In this document: one piece after another, positions 1 through 8,446 of the stretch
Layout of the letters: each line of letters opens with the position of its first letter
Numbering within the stretch: the stretch's first letter is position 1
Assembly: GCF_900636515.1 (NCBI RefSeq)
Contig: NZ_LR134287.1
Span: 558,001-622,000 of the forward strand
Reading direction: 5' to 3'
DNA: 64,000 nt
Source of the DNA: Neisseria animalis
GTDB lineage: Bacteria > Pseudomonadota > Gammaproteobacteria > Burkholderiales > Neisseriaceae
The notes under the pieces: generated by a model
What the model was told of the DNA's origin: nothing
Database searches by the model: none
Seen by the model: the letters and a program-made list of their open reading frames with translations, nothing else
Made by a program: the position numbers and the translations under genes

Positions 1-60
1 CTGCGCTGCAAGGGATAGGGTGGATTTATGGTCGCGGTATATTCAATACGGAAAACGTGT

Positions 61-279
61 CTACATGGTTTCGGCAGATGCAGACGGCATGGCTTTGCGT
101 TGGTAGCCCTTATCTTTCATGCAGGCATCAAATAAGGCGCGGTCGGTGGTGCCGCTGCTTTTGATACATTCGGCAATGGCCTCGGCAGTAGTCAGTTTGC
201 GCGGTTTGGGCGCATGGTCGTTGGAGGCACAGGCACTCAACAGAGCGGCGAGGGCGAGAATCGGGAACAGGTTTTTCAT
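61..279 (-). CDS. Small putative lipoprotein, function unknown
   Basis: Encodes about 72 residues. I chose the internal ATG at 279 because an AAGGA ribosome site lies just upstream and the product then begins with a lipoprotein signal peptide: MKN, a hydrophobic stretch, and the lipobox LSAC with Cys at about residue 17. The mature part is short, charged and has two further cysteines (IAEC and DACM) that could form a disulfide in the periplasm. No family is recognised. It lies downstream of the GntR-type regulator on the same strand, separated by a 113 bp Correia-related repeat, so it probably has its own promoter. Function is not inferred. Confidence 0.65.
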   Translation of the reverse strand: MKNLFPILALAALLSACASNDHAPKPRKLTTAEAIAECIKSSGTTDRALFDACMKDKGYQRKAMPSASAETM

Positions 280-314
280 GCTTTGTCCTTTTTCTTGGGG
301 TGTATCGTTATGTA

Positions 315-427
315 ACACAGAATGATCAGGTGTTGCTCAAAGGGAGCGGAACTACTGAAACAACAAGCCTGCCGACCTGTATGGTCTGTACGGTCTGCGG
401 CTTGGCTGCCTTGTCTCATTTTGTGCT
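315..427 (+). repeat. Long Correia-related repeat, copy L1
   Basis: About 113 bp. Ends resemble inverted copies of GCACAAAATGA. The inside carries GTTGCTCAAAG, then CTGAAACAACAAG, then a CTGTACGGTCTGCGGCTTGGCTGCC block, in the same order as copies at 12629, 25766 and 41046. Lies between the small lipoprotein and the regulator gene. Confidence 0.6.
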
Positions 428-439
428 TCCCGACACAGT

Positions 440-1216
440 TTACCAGTTTTTGACTTTATCCAAATCATTTTGTGCCAAATGACCTGCGTGTTCACAACGG
501 CTTCGGTAGGTACGGCCTTCCCTGAGGCTGTCGGAAACAAAATCCAAGTGGTTTTGCGCGGTTTGTGCGGCGAGCGCGCTGTTCCCTTCTTTGATGGCTT
601 CAAAGAGCGCGCGGTGTTGGCGGATAAGGGTAGGGCGCGGGTTTTCCGATTGGTTGTCGCGGATAATGGTGCTGCGCGTCTGCCGGTAGAGCATATGGAG
701 CAGGCTGCCGGAAAGATGGCCGAACAGGATATTGTGGGTGGCATCGGCAATGGCTTGGTGGAAGCTGGAGTCGGCTTCTGCCTGATGTTCGAGATTGTTT
801 TCGGCGCAGGCGGTTTCAAAGTTTTCCAGCCAAAAGGCAATGCGTTCGAGGTCCGTATCGGTGCGCCGTTCGGCCGCCAGCCCTGCCATCATGCCTTCCA
901 AATGGCGGCTGAAATCGTACACATCGTGTTCCCAGTGGGAATGTTTGCCCAGCAGCTCCTGCCAGCTTTGCAGAAAGTCCTGACGAGTGCGGGTGGAAAC
1001 GTAATAGCCGTCGCCATGTCGCGCTTCCATGATTTTTCGCGAGACCAATACGGCTAAGGCTGCACGGACAGACGGACGGGATACGCCAAATTCTTCCGCC
1101 AGTACACGTTCGGGCGGAATGCGGCTGCCCTCCGGGTATTCGCCGGAGGCGATGCGTTCTTCCAATACGGCTAAAATTTGGTCGCTGATTTTTTTGGGGC
1201 GGATAAATTTGCTCAT
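440..1216 (-). CDS. gdhR: FadR/PdhR-subfamily GntR transcriptional regulator, probably GdhR
   Basis: A 258-residue repressor-type protein. Residues 10-75 form a GntR winged helix (PPERVLAEEFGVSRPSVRAAL). Residues about 95-230 form an FCD ligand domain with the expected metal ligands Asp149, His153, His201 and His223. I start at the internal ATG (MSKFIRPKK) because the upstream extension would run into the promoter and operator. In Neisseria the closest known regulator is GdhR, which controls glutamate dehydrogenase and lactate permease genes; no gdhA is in this window, so the exact name is an inference. A perfect PdhR-type palindrome overlapping its own transcription start suggests autoregulation. 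Confidence 0.75.
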   Translation of the reverse strand: MSKFIRPKKISDQILAVLEERIASGEYPEGSRIPPERVLAEEFGVSRPSVRAALAVLVSRKIMEARHGDGYYVSTRTRQDFLQSWQELLGKHSHWEHDVYDFSRHLEGMMAGLAAERRTDTDLERIAFWLENFETACAENNLEHQAEADSSFHQAIADATHNILFGHLSGSLLHMLYRQTRSTIIRDNQSENPRPTLIRQHRALFEAIKEGNSALAAQTAQNHLDFVSDSLREGRTYRSRCEHAGHLAQNDLDKVKNW

Positions 1217-1276
1217 CTGGTCTGGTCGGTACGGCTGCTTGGCGCGGCGGAGATGGGTGTTGTCGGTTGGTTGGGA

Positions 1277-1293
1277 AATTGGTCTAACCAATT
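1277..1293. promoter_or_regulatory. Operator-like palindrome for FadR/PdhR-type regulator
   Basis: AATTGGTCTAACCAATT is a perfect 17 bp palindrome with central CTA. It matches the TGGTnnnACCA form used by FadR/PdhR-type GntR proteins. It lies about 60 bp before the regulator start, just downstream of the -10 box, so bound protein would block transcription. Confidence 0.65.
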
Positions 1294-1300
1294 AAAGCGT

Positions 1301-1330
1301 ATTGTAACGAAGCGGCATTTTTACGGTCAA
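1301..1330 (-). promoter_or_regulatory. Sigma-70 promoter of the GntR-type regulator
   Basis: Reading leftwards: -35 TTGACC (1330-1325), 18 bp spacer, -10 TACAAT (1306-1301). The predicted transcription start falls inside the palindrome at 1277-1293. Confidence 0.55.
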
Positions 1331-1444
1331 CCGTCTTGGTACACCTGCGCTACGAATGGTTTTGCAGACGGCTGTGTTGATGGTTGATTTGTTTGATATT
1401 TCAAATGTTTGATGCCAAAGTATCAGTGTTGAAAGGGGGCGTTT

Positions 1445-1717
1445 GTGGATAGGCAAAGTTCGGAAAAAAGGCAGTATGATGTGATAGATTTAGCCGAAGT
1501 GATGATGTGGTGTGTCTTTGTCTTGCTGAACTTGGCAACAGCAGGCTGGATTTTCTATAATCTGTTTGACCCTTCCCTTCCTTTATTGTCGCTTGTGGTG
1601 AGTATGCCGATTGCGGCATTTGCGCTTGTATGTGTTTCGCCTTTGACTGCGGCTATTGCTTGTGTGGCAGGTTTCTTTATTGCAGGCATGCTCACGCTAT
1701 TCCGACCCAAAACCTGA
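1445..1717 (+). CDS. Small integral membrane protein, unknown function
   Basis: Ninety residues with GTG start at 1445, preceded at good distance by a strong GAAAGGGGG ribosome site. After a charged N-terminus of about 17 residues there are three hydrophobic stretches (about 20-40, 46-62 and 66-85), consistent with a small inner-membrane protein. No family is recognised. It is a single gene between the regulator (divergent) and rph (convergent), ending before a pair of strong hairpins at 1771-1860. Support is the ribosome site and membrane pattern, not homology. Confidence 0.5.
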   Translation: MDRQSSEKRQYDVIDLAEVMMWCVFVLLNLATAGWIFYNLFDPSLPLLSLVVSMPIAAFALVCVSPLTAAIACVAGFFIAGMLTLFRPKT

Positions 1718-1770
1718 TAATTCCCTGAAAATCCGCTTTATCAGGCCGCATGATAAGCGGAGAATCGGCA

Positions 1771-1820
1771 GGCATATTTTACAGACGGCATACGCGGTGA
1801 TGCCGTCTGTAAAATATGCC
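1771..1820. terminator. Uptake-sequence hairpin with 21 bp arms
   Basis: GGCATATTTTACAGACGGCAT pairs perfectly with its copy at 1800-1820 around an 8-base loop. Lies between convergent genes (small membrane protein and rph). Confidence 0.7.
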
Positions 1821-1831
1821 GTCTGCAAAAA

Positions 1832-1860
1832 AAACAGCCCGAATGTGATTCGGGCTGTTT
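1832..1860. terminator. Bidirectional intrinsic terminator
   Basis: AAACAGCCCGAAT / ATTCGGGCTGTTT stem with 3-base loop, A-run before and T-run after. Serves rph on the minus strand and the small membrane protein gene on the plus strand. Confidence 0.75.
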
Positions 1861-1898
1861 GGCTGTGTGGGCGGTAAGATGCGGTTTTGCAGACGGCA

Positions 1899-2627
1899 TT
1901 ATTGTTGTGTTGCCAGTGCTTTTTGCTGGTGTTGCACCAATTCGGCAATGCCTTTTTGTCCCAACGCAATCAGTTTGCCCAACTCGTCGAGGGAAAACGG
2001 TGCGCCTTCCGCCGTGCCTTGGATTTCGATGATTTTGCCGGATGCGGTCATGACGATGTTGACATCGCTGTCGCAGCCGGAATCTTCAGGATAATCCAAA
2101 TCCAGCAGCGGTACGCCGCCGACTACGCCTACGGATACGGCGGCTACGGCTTCGGTAATCGGGTTTTCGCTGATCAGGCCGTCTGAAAGCAGTTTGTCAA
2201 CCGCCATTTGCAGGGCGACGAATGCGCCGGTAATCGAGGCGGTGCGCGTGCCGCCGTCGGCTTGGATAACGTCGCAGTCGATTAGGATTTGGCGTTCGCC
2301 CAGTTTTTTCATGTCGACCACGGCGCGTAAGGAGCGGCCGATAAGCCGCTGGATTTCTTGAGTGCGGCCGGACTGTTTGCCGGCAGCGGCTTCGCGGCGC
2401 ATGCGCGAGGCGGTGGAGGCAGGCAGCATGCCGTATTCGGCGGTGACCCAGCCTTGTTCTTTGCCGCGCAGAAAAGGCGGGACATTTTCATCGATGGAGG
2501 CGGTGCAGATGACTTTGGTGTTGCCGCATTCGATCAATACCGAACCGTCGGCGTGCGGCAGGAAGTCGGGAGTGATTTTGATGTCGCGCAGGCTGTCGGC
2601 GGCGCGGGTCGTGCGGATGCAGTTCAT
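1899..2627 (-). CDS. rph: Ribonuclease PH
   Basis: A 242-residue phosphorolytic 3'-5' exoribonuclease that trims the 3' ends of tRNA precursors using phosphate. The full-length family pattern is visible: [18 protein letters not shown] at the N-terminus, [14 protein letters not shown], the [15 protein letters not shown] motif around residue 90, and [18 protein letters not shown] around residue 120, which contributes the phosphate and catalytic site. Expected to form a hexameric ring in the cytoplasm. Divergent from yicC with about 100 bp between; a TATAAT-like -10 (2664-2659) faces rph. The gene carries an internal classical uptake sequence (GCCGTCTGAA near 2165). Confidence 0.97.
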   Translation of the reverse strand: MNCIRTTRAADSLRDIKITPDFLPHADGSVLIECGNTKVICTASIDENVPPFLRGKEQGWVTAEYGMLPASTASRMRREAAAGKQSGRTQEIQRLIGRSLRAVVDMKKLGERQILIDCDVIQADGGTRTASITGAFVALQMAVDKLLSDGLISENPITEAVAAVSVGVVGGVPLLDLDYPEDSGCDSDVNIVMTASGKIIEIQGTAEGAPFSLDELGKLIALGQKGIAELVQHQQKALATQQ

Positions 2628-2730
2628 GGGGTTTTCCTTAAAATTTGGTGCGGCACAATTATACCATGCGGGGAATGTGCTATATTCTCAGGTACTTTCA
2701 CTCGTTATTGATTTGGAAACGGAGTAAAAC

Positions 2731-3603
2731 ATGAATATCAAAAGTATGACCGGTTTTGCGAATGTGGCCGGCGAATGCGGCAGCAAACGCATTAATTTGG
2801 AAATCCGTGCAGTCAACCACCGTTATTTGGACGTGCAATTCCGTATGCCGGAGGATTTGCGCCATCTGGAAGGCGCGTTGCGCGAGCAGATTGCGGCGGC
2901 GGCAGTCCGCGGTAAATTGGAATGCCGCATACAGGTACAGGATATTGTACAGGGCGGGCAGGGTTTGGCGGTAAATCAGGAGTTGGTTGATCGGCTTGCC
3001 AAACTCAACAAGCAATGGCGCAAACAGCATGAAGGTTTGGGCAAACTGACGGTGGCGGATATTTTGAAATTCCCCGGGGTGCTGGCGAGCCAAAACGAGG
3101 ATACGGAAGTGTTTGCCAAAACCGTGCAGGCTTTGTTGTCGCAAGCCTTGCAGGATTTCTCCTCCGCCCGCGCCCGCGAGGGTAAAAAGCTGGCGGAACA
3201 TTTGTTGCAGCGTTTGGACGGTATGACTGAAATCGTCGATGAATTAAGTAAGAAGTTTCCGGATCTTTTGGAAGCGCATATGGAAAAAGTGCGTGCGCGC
3301 TTGGCCGAGGCGGTGGGCAATATCGATAACGACCGCCTGCAGCAGGAATTTGCACTGTTTATCCAGAAGTCGGATGTCGATGAGGAGTTCAGCCGTCTGC
3401 GTACCCATATCGGCGAAGTGCGCCGCATTGTTACCGAGGGCAAAGGCAGTGCGGGCAAACGCTTGGATTTTCTGATGCAGGAGCTTAACCGCGAGGCGAA
3501 TACTTTGGGCAGCAAGGCGATTGCGGCGGAATGTACTCAGGCTTCGGTCGAATTGAAAGTGTTGATTGAGCAGATGCGCGAACAGGTGCAGAATATCGAG
3601 TAA
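2731..3603 (+). CDS. yicC: YicC/YloC-family endoribonuclease
   Basis: A 290-residue protein of the YicC family. It starts with the family hallmark MxIKSMTGFA and NLEIRAVNHRYLD and ends in the DUF1732 region (ELNREANTLGSKA, VELKVLIEQMREQVQNIE). E. coli YicC and B. subtilis YloC are reported RNA endonucleases linked to small RNA turnover; this role is taken from the family. Middle residues 130-230 look like a helical, charged segment. Start at ATG 2731 is preceded by AACGGAG. Its pairing back to back with rph, also an RNA enzyme, fits RNA metabolism. Confidence 0.93.
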   Translation: MNIKSMTGFANVAGECGSKRINLEIRAVNHRYLDVQFRMPEDLRHLEGALREQIAAAAVRGKLECRIQVQDIVQGGQGLAVNQELVDRLAKLNKQWRKQHEGLGKLTVADILKFPGVLASQNEDTEVFAKTVQALLSQALQDFSSARAREGKKLAEHLLQRLDGMTEIVDELSKKFPDLLEAHMEKVRARLAEAVGNIDNDRLQQEFALFIQKSDVDEEFSRLRTHIGEVRRIVTEGKGSAGKRLDFLMQELNREANTLGSKAIAAECTQASVELKVLIEQMREQVQNIE

Positions 3604-3708
3604 GATGATGTCAAAGGCCGTCTGCAAAAACGTATCGGATATTGGGCAGACGCCGGCCGGTATGAAACAAATTCATCTTTAACCTCTGAATTTTTCAGAC
3701 GGCATTTG

Positions 3709-3742
3709 CCCGCACAGCCGACTTTGCCGTGCGGGTTTCTGT
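3709..3742 (+). terminator. Intrinsic terminator after yicC
   Basis: CCCGCAC / GTGCGGG stem followed by TTTCTGTT. Single uptake-type sequences (near 3618 and 3695) lie just upstream. Confidence 0.55.
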
Positions 3743-3808
3743 TATACTGAAAGCCGATAACCGTTTAACAATAACCGTACCGGATATAAATATAAAAAGG
3801 ATAGCGAC

Positions 3809-4957
3809 ATGAGCAAACTCTTTCCCCAAGCCACCCTGCGCGATCGCGCGCCTTACCGTTTCGATATTGTCGGCAGCTTCCTCCGCCCTGATGCCATCAA
3901 ACAGGCGCGCCGCCAATGCGCGTGCGGCGATTGTTCGGTTGAAGAGCTGCACGCGGTAGAAGATACGGAAGTGGCGCAACTGGTTGCCAAGGAGAAAGCC
4001 GTCGGGCTGCCGAATGTAACCGATGGCGAGTTCCGCCGCACTTGGTGGCATTTGGATTTTCTGTTTGAGCTGCTGGGCGTGGAATTGGAAGATACCAAAG
4101 AATACAGCACTCAATTCAAAGCGCATATGCACCGCCCGGTAACCTTGAAAATTACCGATAAAATCGCTTTCCCTAAAGTACACCCGTTTATTGACCATTT
4201 CAAAGGTTTGCAGAAAGCGGCAGGCGATTATCCGGTGAAATTTACCATTCCTTCGCCGAGTATGTTGCACCTGATTACCTGCGTGCGAACCCCCAATCCC
4301 AAGTTGATTGAGCGTTATGCGGGCAATGAGGAGCAGTTGTTTGCCGATACGACTGCCGCCTATATTGATGCCGTCAACGCGCTGTATGCCGCCGGCTGCC
4401 GTATTTTGCAGTTGGACGATACCGCTTGGGGCGAGTTCTGCTCGGAAGAAAAACGCGCGCTGTATGCGTCGCAAGGCGTGAACGTGGACGCGGTTGCCAA
4501 GCGTTATGTGCAAATGATTAATGAAGTCCGAGCCGCCGCACCTGCCGATATGGTCATCACCATGCATATCTGCCGCGGCAATTTCCGTTCTACTTGGTTC
4601 TCCAGCGGCGGTTACGAGCCGGTTGCCGAGATTCTGTTTGGCGGCTGCCATGTTGACGGTTTCTTCTTGGAGTACGACAGCGACCGCGCCGGTGATTTCA
4701 AGCCTTTGCGTTTTATCAAAGACCAGCAGGTTGTTTTGGGTTTGGTCACCTCCAAAAACGGCGACTTGGAAGATAAAGCCGTCATCATCGAGCGTATTCA
4801 AGAAGCCGCGAAATATGTGGACATCAACCAGCTCTGCCTCAGCCCGCAATGTGGTTTCGCTTCAACGGAAGAGGGCAATGTGCTGACCGAAGAGGACCAA
4901 TGGAAAAAATTGGAATTGATTCGAGAGATTGTTGATGAAGTGTGGGGCGACAAATAA
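3809..4957 (+). CDS. MetE C-terminal-domain-like cobalamin-independent methyltransferase (YxjG/YxjH type)
   Basis: A 382-residue single-domain relative of the C-terminal half of cobalamin-independent methionine synthase. Family features visible: RFDIVGSFLRP near the N-terminus, NVTDGEFRRTWW around 68-79, ILQLDDTAWGEF around 200, HICRGN around 252, and CLSPQCGF near 345; the His and Cys residues are the expected zinc ligands that activate a thiol substrate. At about half MetE length it lacks the N-terminal MetE domain. In Bacillus such proteins are controlled with methionine genes; the methyl donor is not known from sequence. Start has a strong AAAAAGGA site. No methionine riboswitch is evident upstream. 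Confidence 0.88.
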   Translation: MSKLFPQATLRDRAPYRFDIVGSFLRPDAIKQARRQCACGDCSVEELHAVEDTEVAQLVAKEKAVGLPNVTDGEFRRTWWHLDFLFELLGVELEDTKEYSTQFKAHMHRPVTLKITDKIAFPKVHPFIDHFKGLQKAAGDYPVKFTIPSPSMLHLITCVRTPNPKLIERYAGNEEQLFADTTAAYIDAVNALYAAGCRILQLDDTAWGEFCSEEKRALYASQGVNVDAVAKRYVQMINEVRAAAPADMVITMHICRGNFRSTWFSSGGYEPVAEILFGGCHVDGFFLEYDSDRAGDFKPLRFIKDQQVVLGLVTSKNGDLEDKAVIIERIQEAAKYVDINQLCLSPQCGFASTEEGNVLTEEDQWKKLELIREIVDEVWGDK

Positions 4958-4982
4958 GCCTGCTTAATCCATCATTCCGATA

Positions 4983-5045
4983 AAGGCCGTCTGCAAAATG
5001 CGGGGTAAGGTTTCAACCGTTTCCGAGATTTTGCAGACGGCCTTT
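4983..5045. terminator. Uptake-sequence hairpin between convergent genes
   Basis: AAAGGCCGTCTGCAAAAT pairs with ATTTTGCAGACGGCCTTT around a longer loop. Shared by the MetE-like gene and trkA. Confidence 0.75.
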
Positions 5046-5086
5046 GTTTGCCGGTAAGGTGTTGTGAGGGCTAAGCGGCGGACGGC

Positions 5087-6493
5087 TCAGCCGAAAAAGC
5101 CCATTTTTACCTGAATGAGTTTTTCCAATTCGCGCAGGACGCGGCGGCGGGCGACAAAGAAAATAACATGATCGCCTTCCTGTAAAACCGCTTCTTCATG
5201 GTGTCCCATAATCACTTCGTTATCGCGTACCAAAGCGGCAAAGTGGCAGCCGTGCGGCCATTCGACTTCACTGATGCGGCGGCCGACAATCGCAGAGGTA
5301 TTTTTATCGCCGTGTACCACCACTTCAATCGCCTCCGCCGTACCGCGCCGCAAAGGGTGAACCGCTACGACATCGCCCCGACGGATGTGCGCGAGTATCG
5401 AGCCGATGGTAATCAGATGCGGCGAAACGGCAATATCGATTTTATTACCTTCCAGCAAATCTACATAGCTGGAACGGTTGACGATGGCAATCACGCGCTT
5501 GGCGCCGAGATTTTTCGCCAATAATGCGGACATGATGTTGTTTTCATCGTCGTTGGTCAGCGCGCAATAGACATCGATTTCATCAATATATTCTTCGGCA
5601 AGCAGGGATTCATCGGTTGCCGAGCCTTGCAAAACCAGCGTATTGTCAAGGTTTTCCGCCAACCACTCGGCTCTGCCGGCATTGCGTGAAATAATTTTGA
5701 TGTCGTATTGGGATTCCAATTCTTTTGCCAAGCGATAGCCGATGTTGCCGCCGCCGGCAATCATGATGCGGCGGTTGCGTGCTTCTTTCGGCCGCAGTTC
5801 GCGCATGATGGCGTTGACATTGTCGCTGCTGGCTACAAAAAATACTTCATCGCCTTCGATAATAACGGTTTGCGGTGTGGGCACTATTAAGCGGTTGTTG
5901 CGGTAAATCGCACAGATTTGGCAGTCTACACCGTCCGGCAGGTGCGCGTTGATTTCGGCGATTTCTTTATTCACCAGCAAGCCGCCCAAACGTGCCTGCA
6001 CCACCACCATACGCACGCGGTCGTCTGCAAAATTTAAAACCTGCAACGCGCTGGTGTAGCTCAGTAAGCCGACTAATTGTTCGGTGACCAACTGTTCGGG
6101 GCTGATGGTTTCGGTAATGTTGAATACCCCCAAACTGTTACCTTCGCCTTCTTCATCGGTGTCCACGCGGTATTCCAAATATTCGCGGGAACGGACGCGG
6201 GCAATGCGGCTCGGGATATTGAATAAGTCGGCAGCGATTTTGCAGGCAACAATATTGGTTTCGTCGCTGCGGGTTAGTGCCAGCAGCAAATCAGCGTCTG
6301 CCGCGCCCGCCCGCTCCAGTACAAATGGCGAAGCACCGTTGCCGGTAATGGTTTGTACATCGCAGCGGCTGCCGATGAGTTGCAAGGCTTTCTCATCGAT
6401 GTCGATGATGGTAACGTCGTTGCTGGGCAGTTGGGCAAGGTTTTGCGCCACCGTAGAGCCGACTTGGCCGCTGCCGAGAATCAGGATTTTCAC
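5087..6493 (-). CDS. trkA: Trk potassium uptake system NAD-binding regulatory subunit
   Basis: A 468-residue peripheral membrane protein gating the TrkH/TrkG potassium channel. It is a duplicated RCK protein: the first Rossmann fold starts at residue 1 (ILGSGQVGSTVAQNL) and a TrkA-C domain follows near 140-225; the second Rossmann fold (MIAGGGNIGYRLAKEL) starts near 238 with a second TrkA-C domain to the end. Full length for the family. The start codon is GTG with a weak ribosome site. No trkH is adjacent, which is common. It lies downstream of a DASS transporter on the same strand but separated by a hairpin, so it is probably transcribed on its own. Confidence 0.96.
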   Translation of the reverse strand: MKILILGSGQVGSTVAQNLAQLPSNDVTIIDIDEKALQLIGSRCDVQTITGNGASPFVLERAGAADADLLLALTRSDETNIVACKIAADLFNIPSRIARVRSREYLEYRVDTDEEGEGNSLGVFNITETISPEQLVTEQLVGLLSYTSALQVLNFADDRVRMVVVQARLGGLLVNKEIAEINAHLPDGVDCQICAIYRNNRLIVPTPQTVIIEGDEVFFVASSDNVNAIMRELRPKEARNRRIMIAGGGNIGYRLAKELESQYDIKIISRNAGRAEWLAENLDNTLVLQGSATDESLLAEEYIDEIDVYCALTNDDENNIMSALLAKNLGAKRVIAIVNRSSYVDLLEGNKIDIAVSPHLITIGSILAHIRRGDVVAVHPLRRGTAEAIEVVVHGDKNTSAIVGRRISEVEWPHGCHFAALVRDNEVIMGHHEEAVLQEGDHVIFFVARRRVLRELEKLIQVKMGFFG

Positions 6494-6535
6494 GATAATC
6501 TGTTTGTGAAGATAAGAATAGGGGAATTGTATAAC

Positions 6536-6582
6536 AAAAGGCCGTCTGAAAGCAGCATTGCTGCATTTGCAGACGGCCTTTT
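6536..6582. terminator. Uptake-sequence hairpin after DASS transporter
   Basis: AAAAGGCCGTCTG and CAGACGGCCTTTT arms; one arm is GCCGTCTGAAA (classical), the other GCCGTCTGCAAA type. Confidence 0.7.
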
Positions 6583-6610
6583 CCGCGCATATCGCCCGTG
6601 CGGACGGGTT

Positions 6611-8092
6611 TTACCAGTAGCCCAATATGTTCCACCAAGCTAAGCCGACGGTGGCGAAAATCAGGAGTTCTAAAACGCTCATGATGAAACCGGCTTTCCA
6701 CCATTCGGTCATGGTGGTGTAGTTTGATCCGTAGATAACGGGAGCAGAACCGGTGGCGTAGTGGGTCAGCGACATCATGATGCCGGTGGCGGCAGCCATC
6801 ATCAGGGCAAACAGCATGGGCGGTGCGCCAAGTGCCAAGCCTGCGCCGTAGAATGCGCCGAACATGGCGGTAACGTGTGCCGTGCCGCTGGCGAAAACGT
6901 AGTGGGCGTAAAGATAGGCAAGCATCAGAAGGGCGCAACCTGCTTCCCAACCCAAACCCATGCCGGAAATACCGGCTTGCAGGGAATCAGATAACCAGCC
7001 GATTAAGCCGAGTTTGTTGAGGAAGTTGGCCATCATCACTAAGGCGGCAAACCATACGATGGTGTCCCACGCGCTTTTTTCTTTCAGAGCGTCTTCCCAA
7101 GTCAGAATGCCGGTCAGCAAACACAGCGACAGACCGAGAAAAGTGGTGGCGGTGGCGTCGACTTTGATGCCGAACAGCATTTCGGGTACGCCTGCCCACA
7201 ACAGCAGCAAGATGATGAAAATGCCGAGCATGGTTTTTTCTTCGCGCTTCATCGGCCCCATTTGTGCAAGCTGCTCTTTGGCTAATGTGGTGGCGTTCGG
7301 AGTTTGTTTGATTTCGGGCGGGAAGATGAGGTACAGCACCAGCGGCATCAGCAACATGGCAACCAGACCGGGCAGGAGCATGGCCAGAAACCATGTGCCC
7401 CAAGAGAGATGAATATCGGAATGGGTGGCTTTGGCAACCAATTCGACCACCAGAGGATTGGGGGCGGTGGCGGTGATGAACATCAGGCAGGTAATGACGT
7501 TGGCGTGAAAGTTGACCAATGAGAGGTATTTGCCGATTTTGTTTTCCGTGCCTTTTTCGGGATCGGAGTCGAAACTTAAGGCAATGGATTTCATAATCGG
7601 GTGCACAATCGCGCCGCCGCGTGCGGTGTTGGAAGGTGTGACCGGCCCGATTACCAAGTCTGCCAGCGCAAGGCTGTAGCCCACGCCCAGTGTGCGTTTG
7701 CCAAACAGGGAAATCAACAGATAGCCGATGCGCATACCGAGGCCGGTTTTCAAGAGGCCGCGGGAAATGATGATGGCGATACCAATCATCCAAATCAGCG
7801 AGTTGTTGAGGCTGCTTAAGGCGTCTTTAATGGCTTGTCCGGCCGGATTTTTGACCGGCTCGCCGTCTGCCAGCTCGGGTACGGTCACGCCGGTCAGTGC
7901 AACCAGCGTGATGCCCAGAATCGCCATTGCGCCAATCGGCATGGCTTTGCCGATGATGCCGGCGATGATGCCGACAAACAAAGCCAGCAGATGCCAAGCC
8001 TGCGGTGATACGCCTTCCGGTATCGGAATGACGAACCAGATAAGCAGCGTCAGCACCAATGCGGCTGCTGCGGGAATCGGCTTAAAGCCCAT
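6611..8092 (-). CDS. DASS-family dicarboxylate transporter (CitT/2-oxoglutarate-malate type), copy 1
   Basis: A 493-residue inner-membrane carrier of the divalent anion:Na+ symporter family (SLC13/CitT). About a dozen hydrophobic segments are visible. Family motifs include GPVTPSNTARGG around residue 140 and the substrate-binding SNT, plus the C-terminal HYATGSAPVIYG region. Members exchange or import C4-dicarboxylates, tartrate, citrate or 2-oxoglutarate; substrate is not fixed by sequence. I start at ATG 8092 (AGGAG nine bases upstream). A second copy at 20206-21672 is closely similar. Its neighbours are an FrdA-like operon and a fumarase, which favours malate, fumarate or succinate. A 107 bp Correia-like element ends 24 bases before its start codon. 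Confidence 0.9.
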   Translation of the reverse strand: MGFKPIPAAAALVLTLLIWFVIPIPEGVSPQAWHLLALFVGIIAGIIGKAMPIGAMAILGITLVALTGVTVPELADGEPVKNPAGQAIKDALSSLNNSLIWMIGIAIIISRGLLKTGLGMRIGYLLISLFGKRTLGVGYSLALADLVIGPVTPSNTARGGAIVHPIMKSIALSFDSDPEKGTENKIGKYLSLVNFHANVITCLMFITATAPNPLVVELVAKATHSDIHLSWGTWFLAMLLPGLVAMLLMPLVLYLIFPPEIKQTPNATTLAKEQLAQMGPMKREEKTMLGIFIILLLLWAGVPEMLFGIKVDATATTFLGLSLCLLTGILTWEDALKEKSAWDTIVWFAALVMMANFLNKLGLIGWLSDSLQAGISGMGLGWEAGCALLMLAYLYAHYVFASGTAHVTAMFGAFYGAGLALGAPPMLFALMMAAATGIMMSLTHYATGSAPVIYGSNYTTMTEWWKAGFIMSVLELLIFATVGLAWWNILGYW

Positions 8093-8116
8093 GTTGAATC
8101 TCCTGAAGGATAAAAA

Positions 8117-8223
8117 TATAGTCATTTAAAATAAGAATGATACAGCGTTGCTTTGCCTTGCCGTACTATGTGTACTGTCTGCGGCTTCGCTGCCTTGTCT
8201 CATTCTTATTTTATTCGACTATA
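8117..8223 (+). mobile_element. Correia-like MITE, short copy 1
   Basis: 107 bp bounded by TATAGTC and GACTATA. The terminal inverted repeats of about 26 bp run TATAGTCATTTAAAATAAGA inwards. The centre contains TGCCGTACTATGTGTACTGT and GCGGCTTCGCTGCCTTGTC. Lies just upstream of the DASS gene, whose transcription must cross or begin in it. Confidence 0.85.
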
Positions 8224-8236
8224 AAAGTGAAATCGG

Positions 8237-8274
8237 TTTGCAGACGGCCTGAGATACTTGAGGCCGTCTGCAAA
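8237..8274. repeat. Uptake-sequence inverted pair
   Basis: TTTGCAGACGGCCT and AGGCCGTCTGCAAA with a 10-base loop. The rest of the 350 bp gap (8093-8446) holds the Correia-like element, this pair, a second hairpin at 8408, and no supported gene. Confidence 0.7.
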
Positions 8275-8407
8275 ATAATCTTTCGTTGTTTGATGCAAAT
8301 CCGGAGTGTGTATCGGAACGTTTTATTACCCGTGCGGCAGACGGGTTGCGGATATTCCGGCGGTTGCGGTATGCCTGTATTTCCAATCTGCCTTGATGCC
8401 GGGCGTT

Positions 8408-8446
8408 TTTTCAGACGGCCTCAAACGGATGGGGCCGTCTGCAAAA
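8408..8446 (-). terminator. Terminator of the NuoF/FrdA-like operon
   Basis: Uptake-sequence pair reading on the minus strand GCAGACGGCC ... GGCCGTCTGAAAAAA, directly after the stop codon of the NuoF-like gene, with a T-rich tail. Confidence 0.65.

Noticed and set aside
3695..4849. Minus-strand frame of 384 codons opposite the MetE-like gene
   Set aside because: The plus-strand product has conserved motifs and a strong ribosome site; the antisense frame has none.
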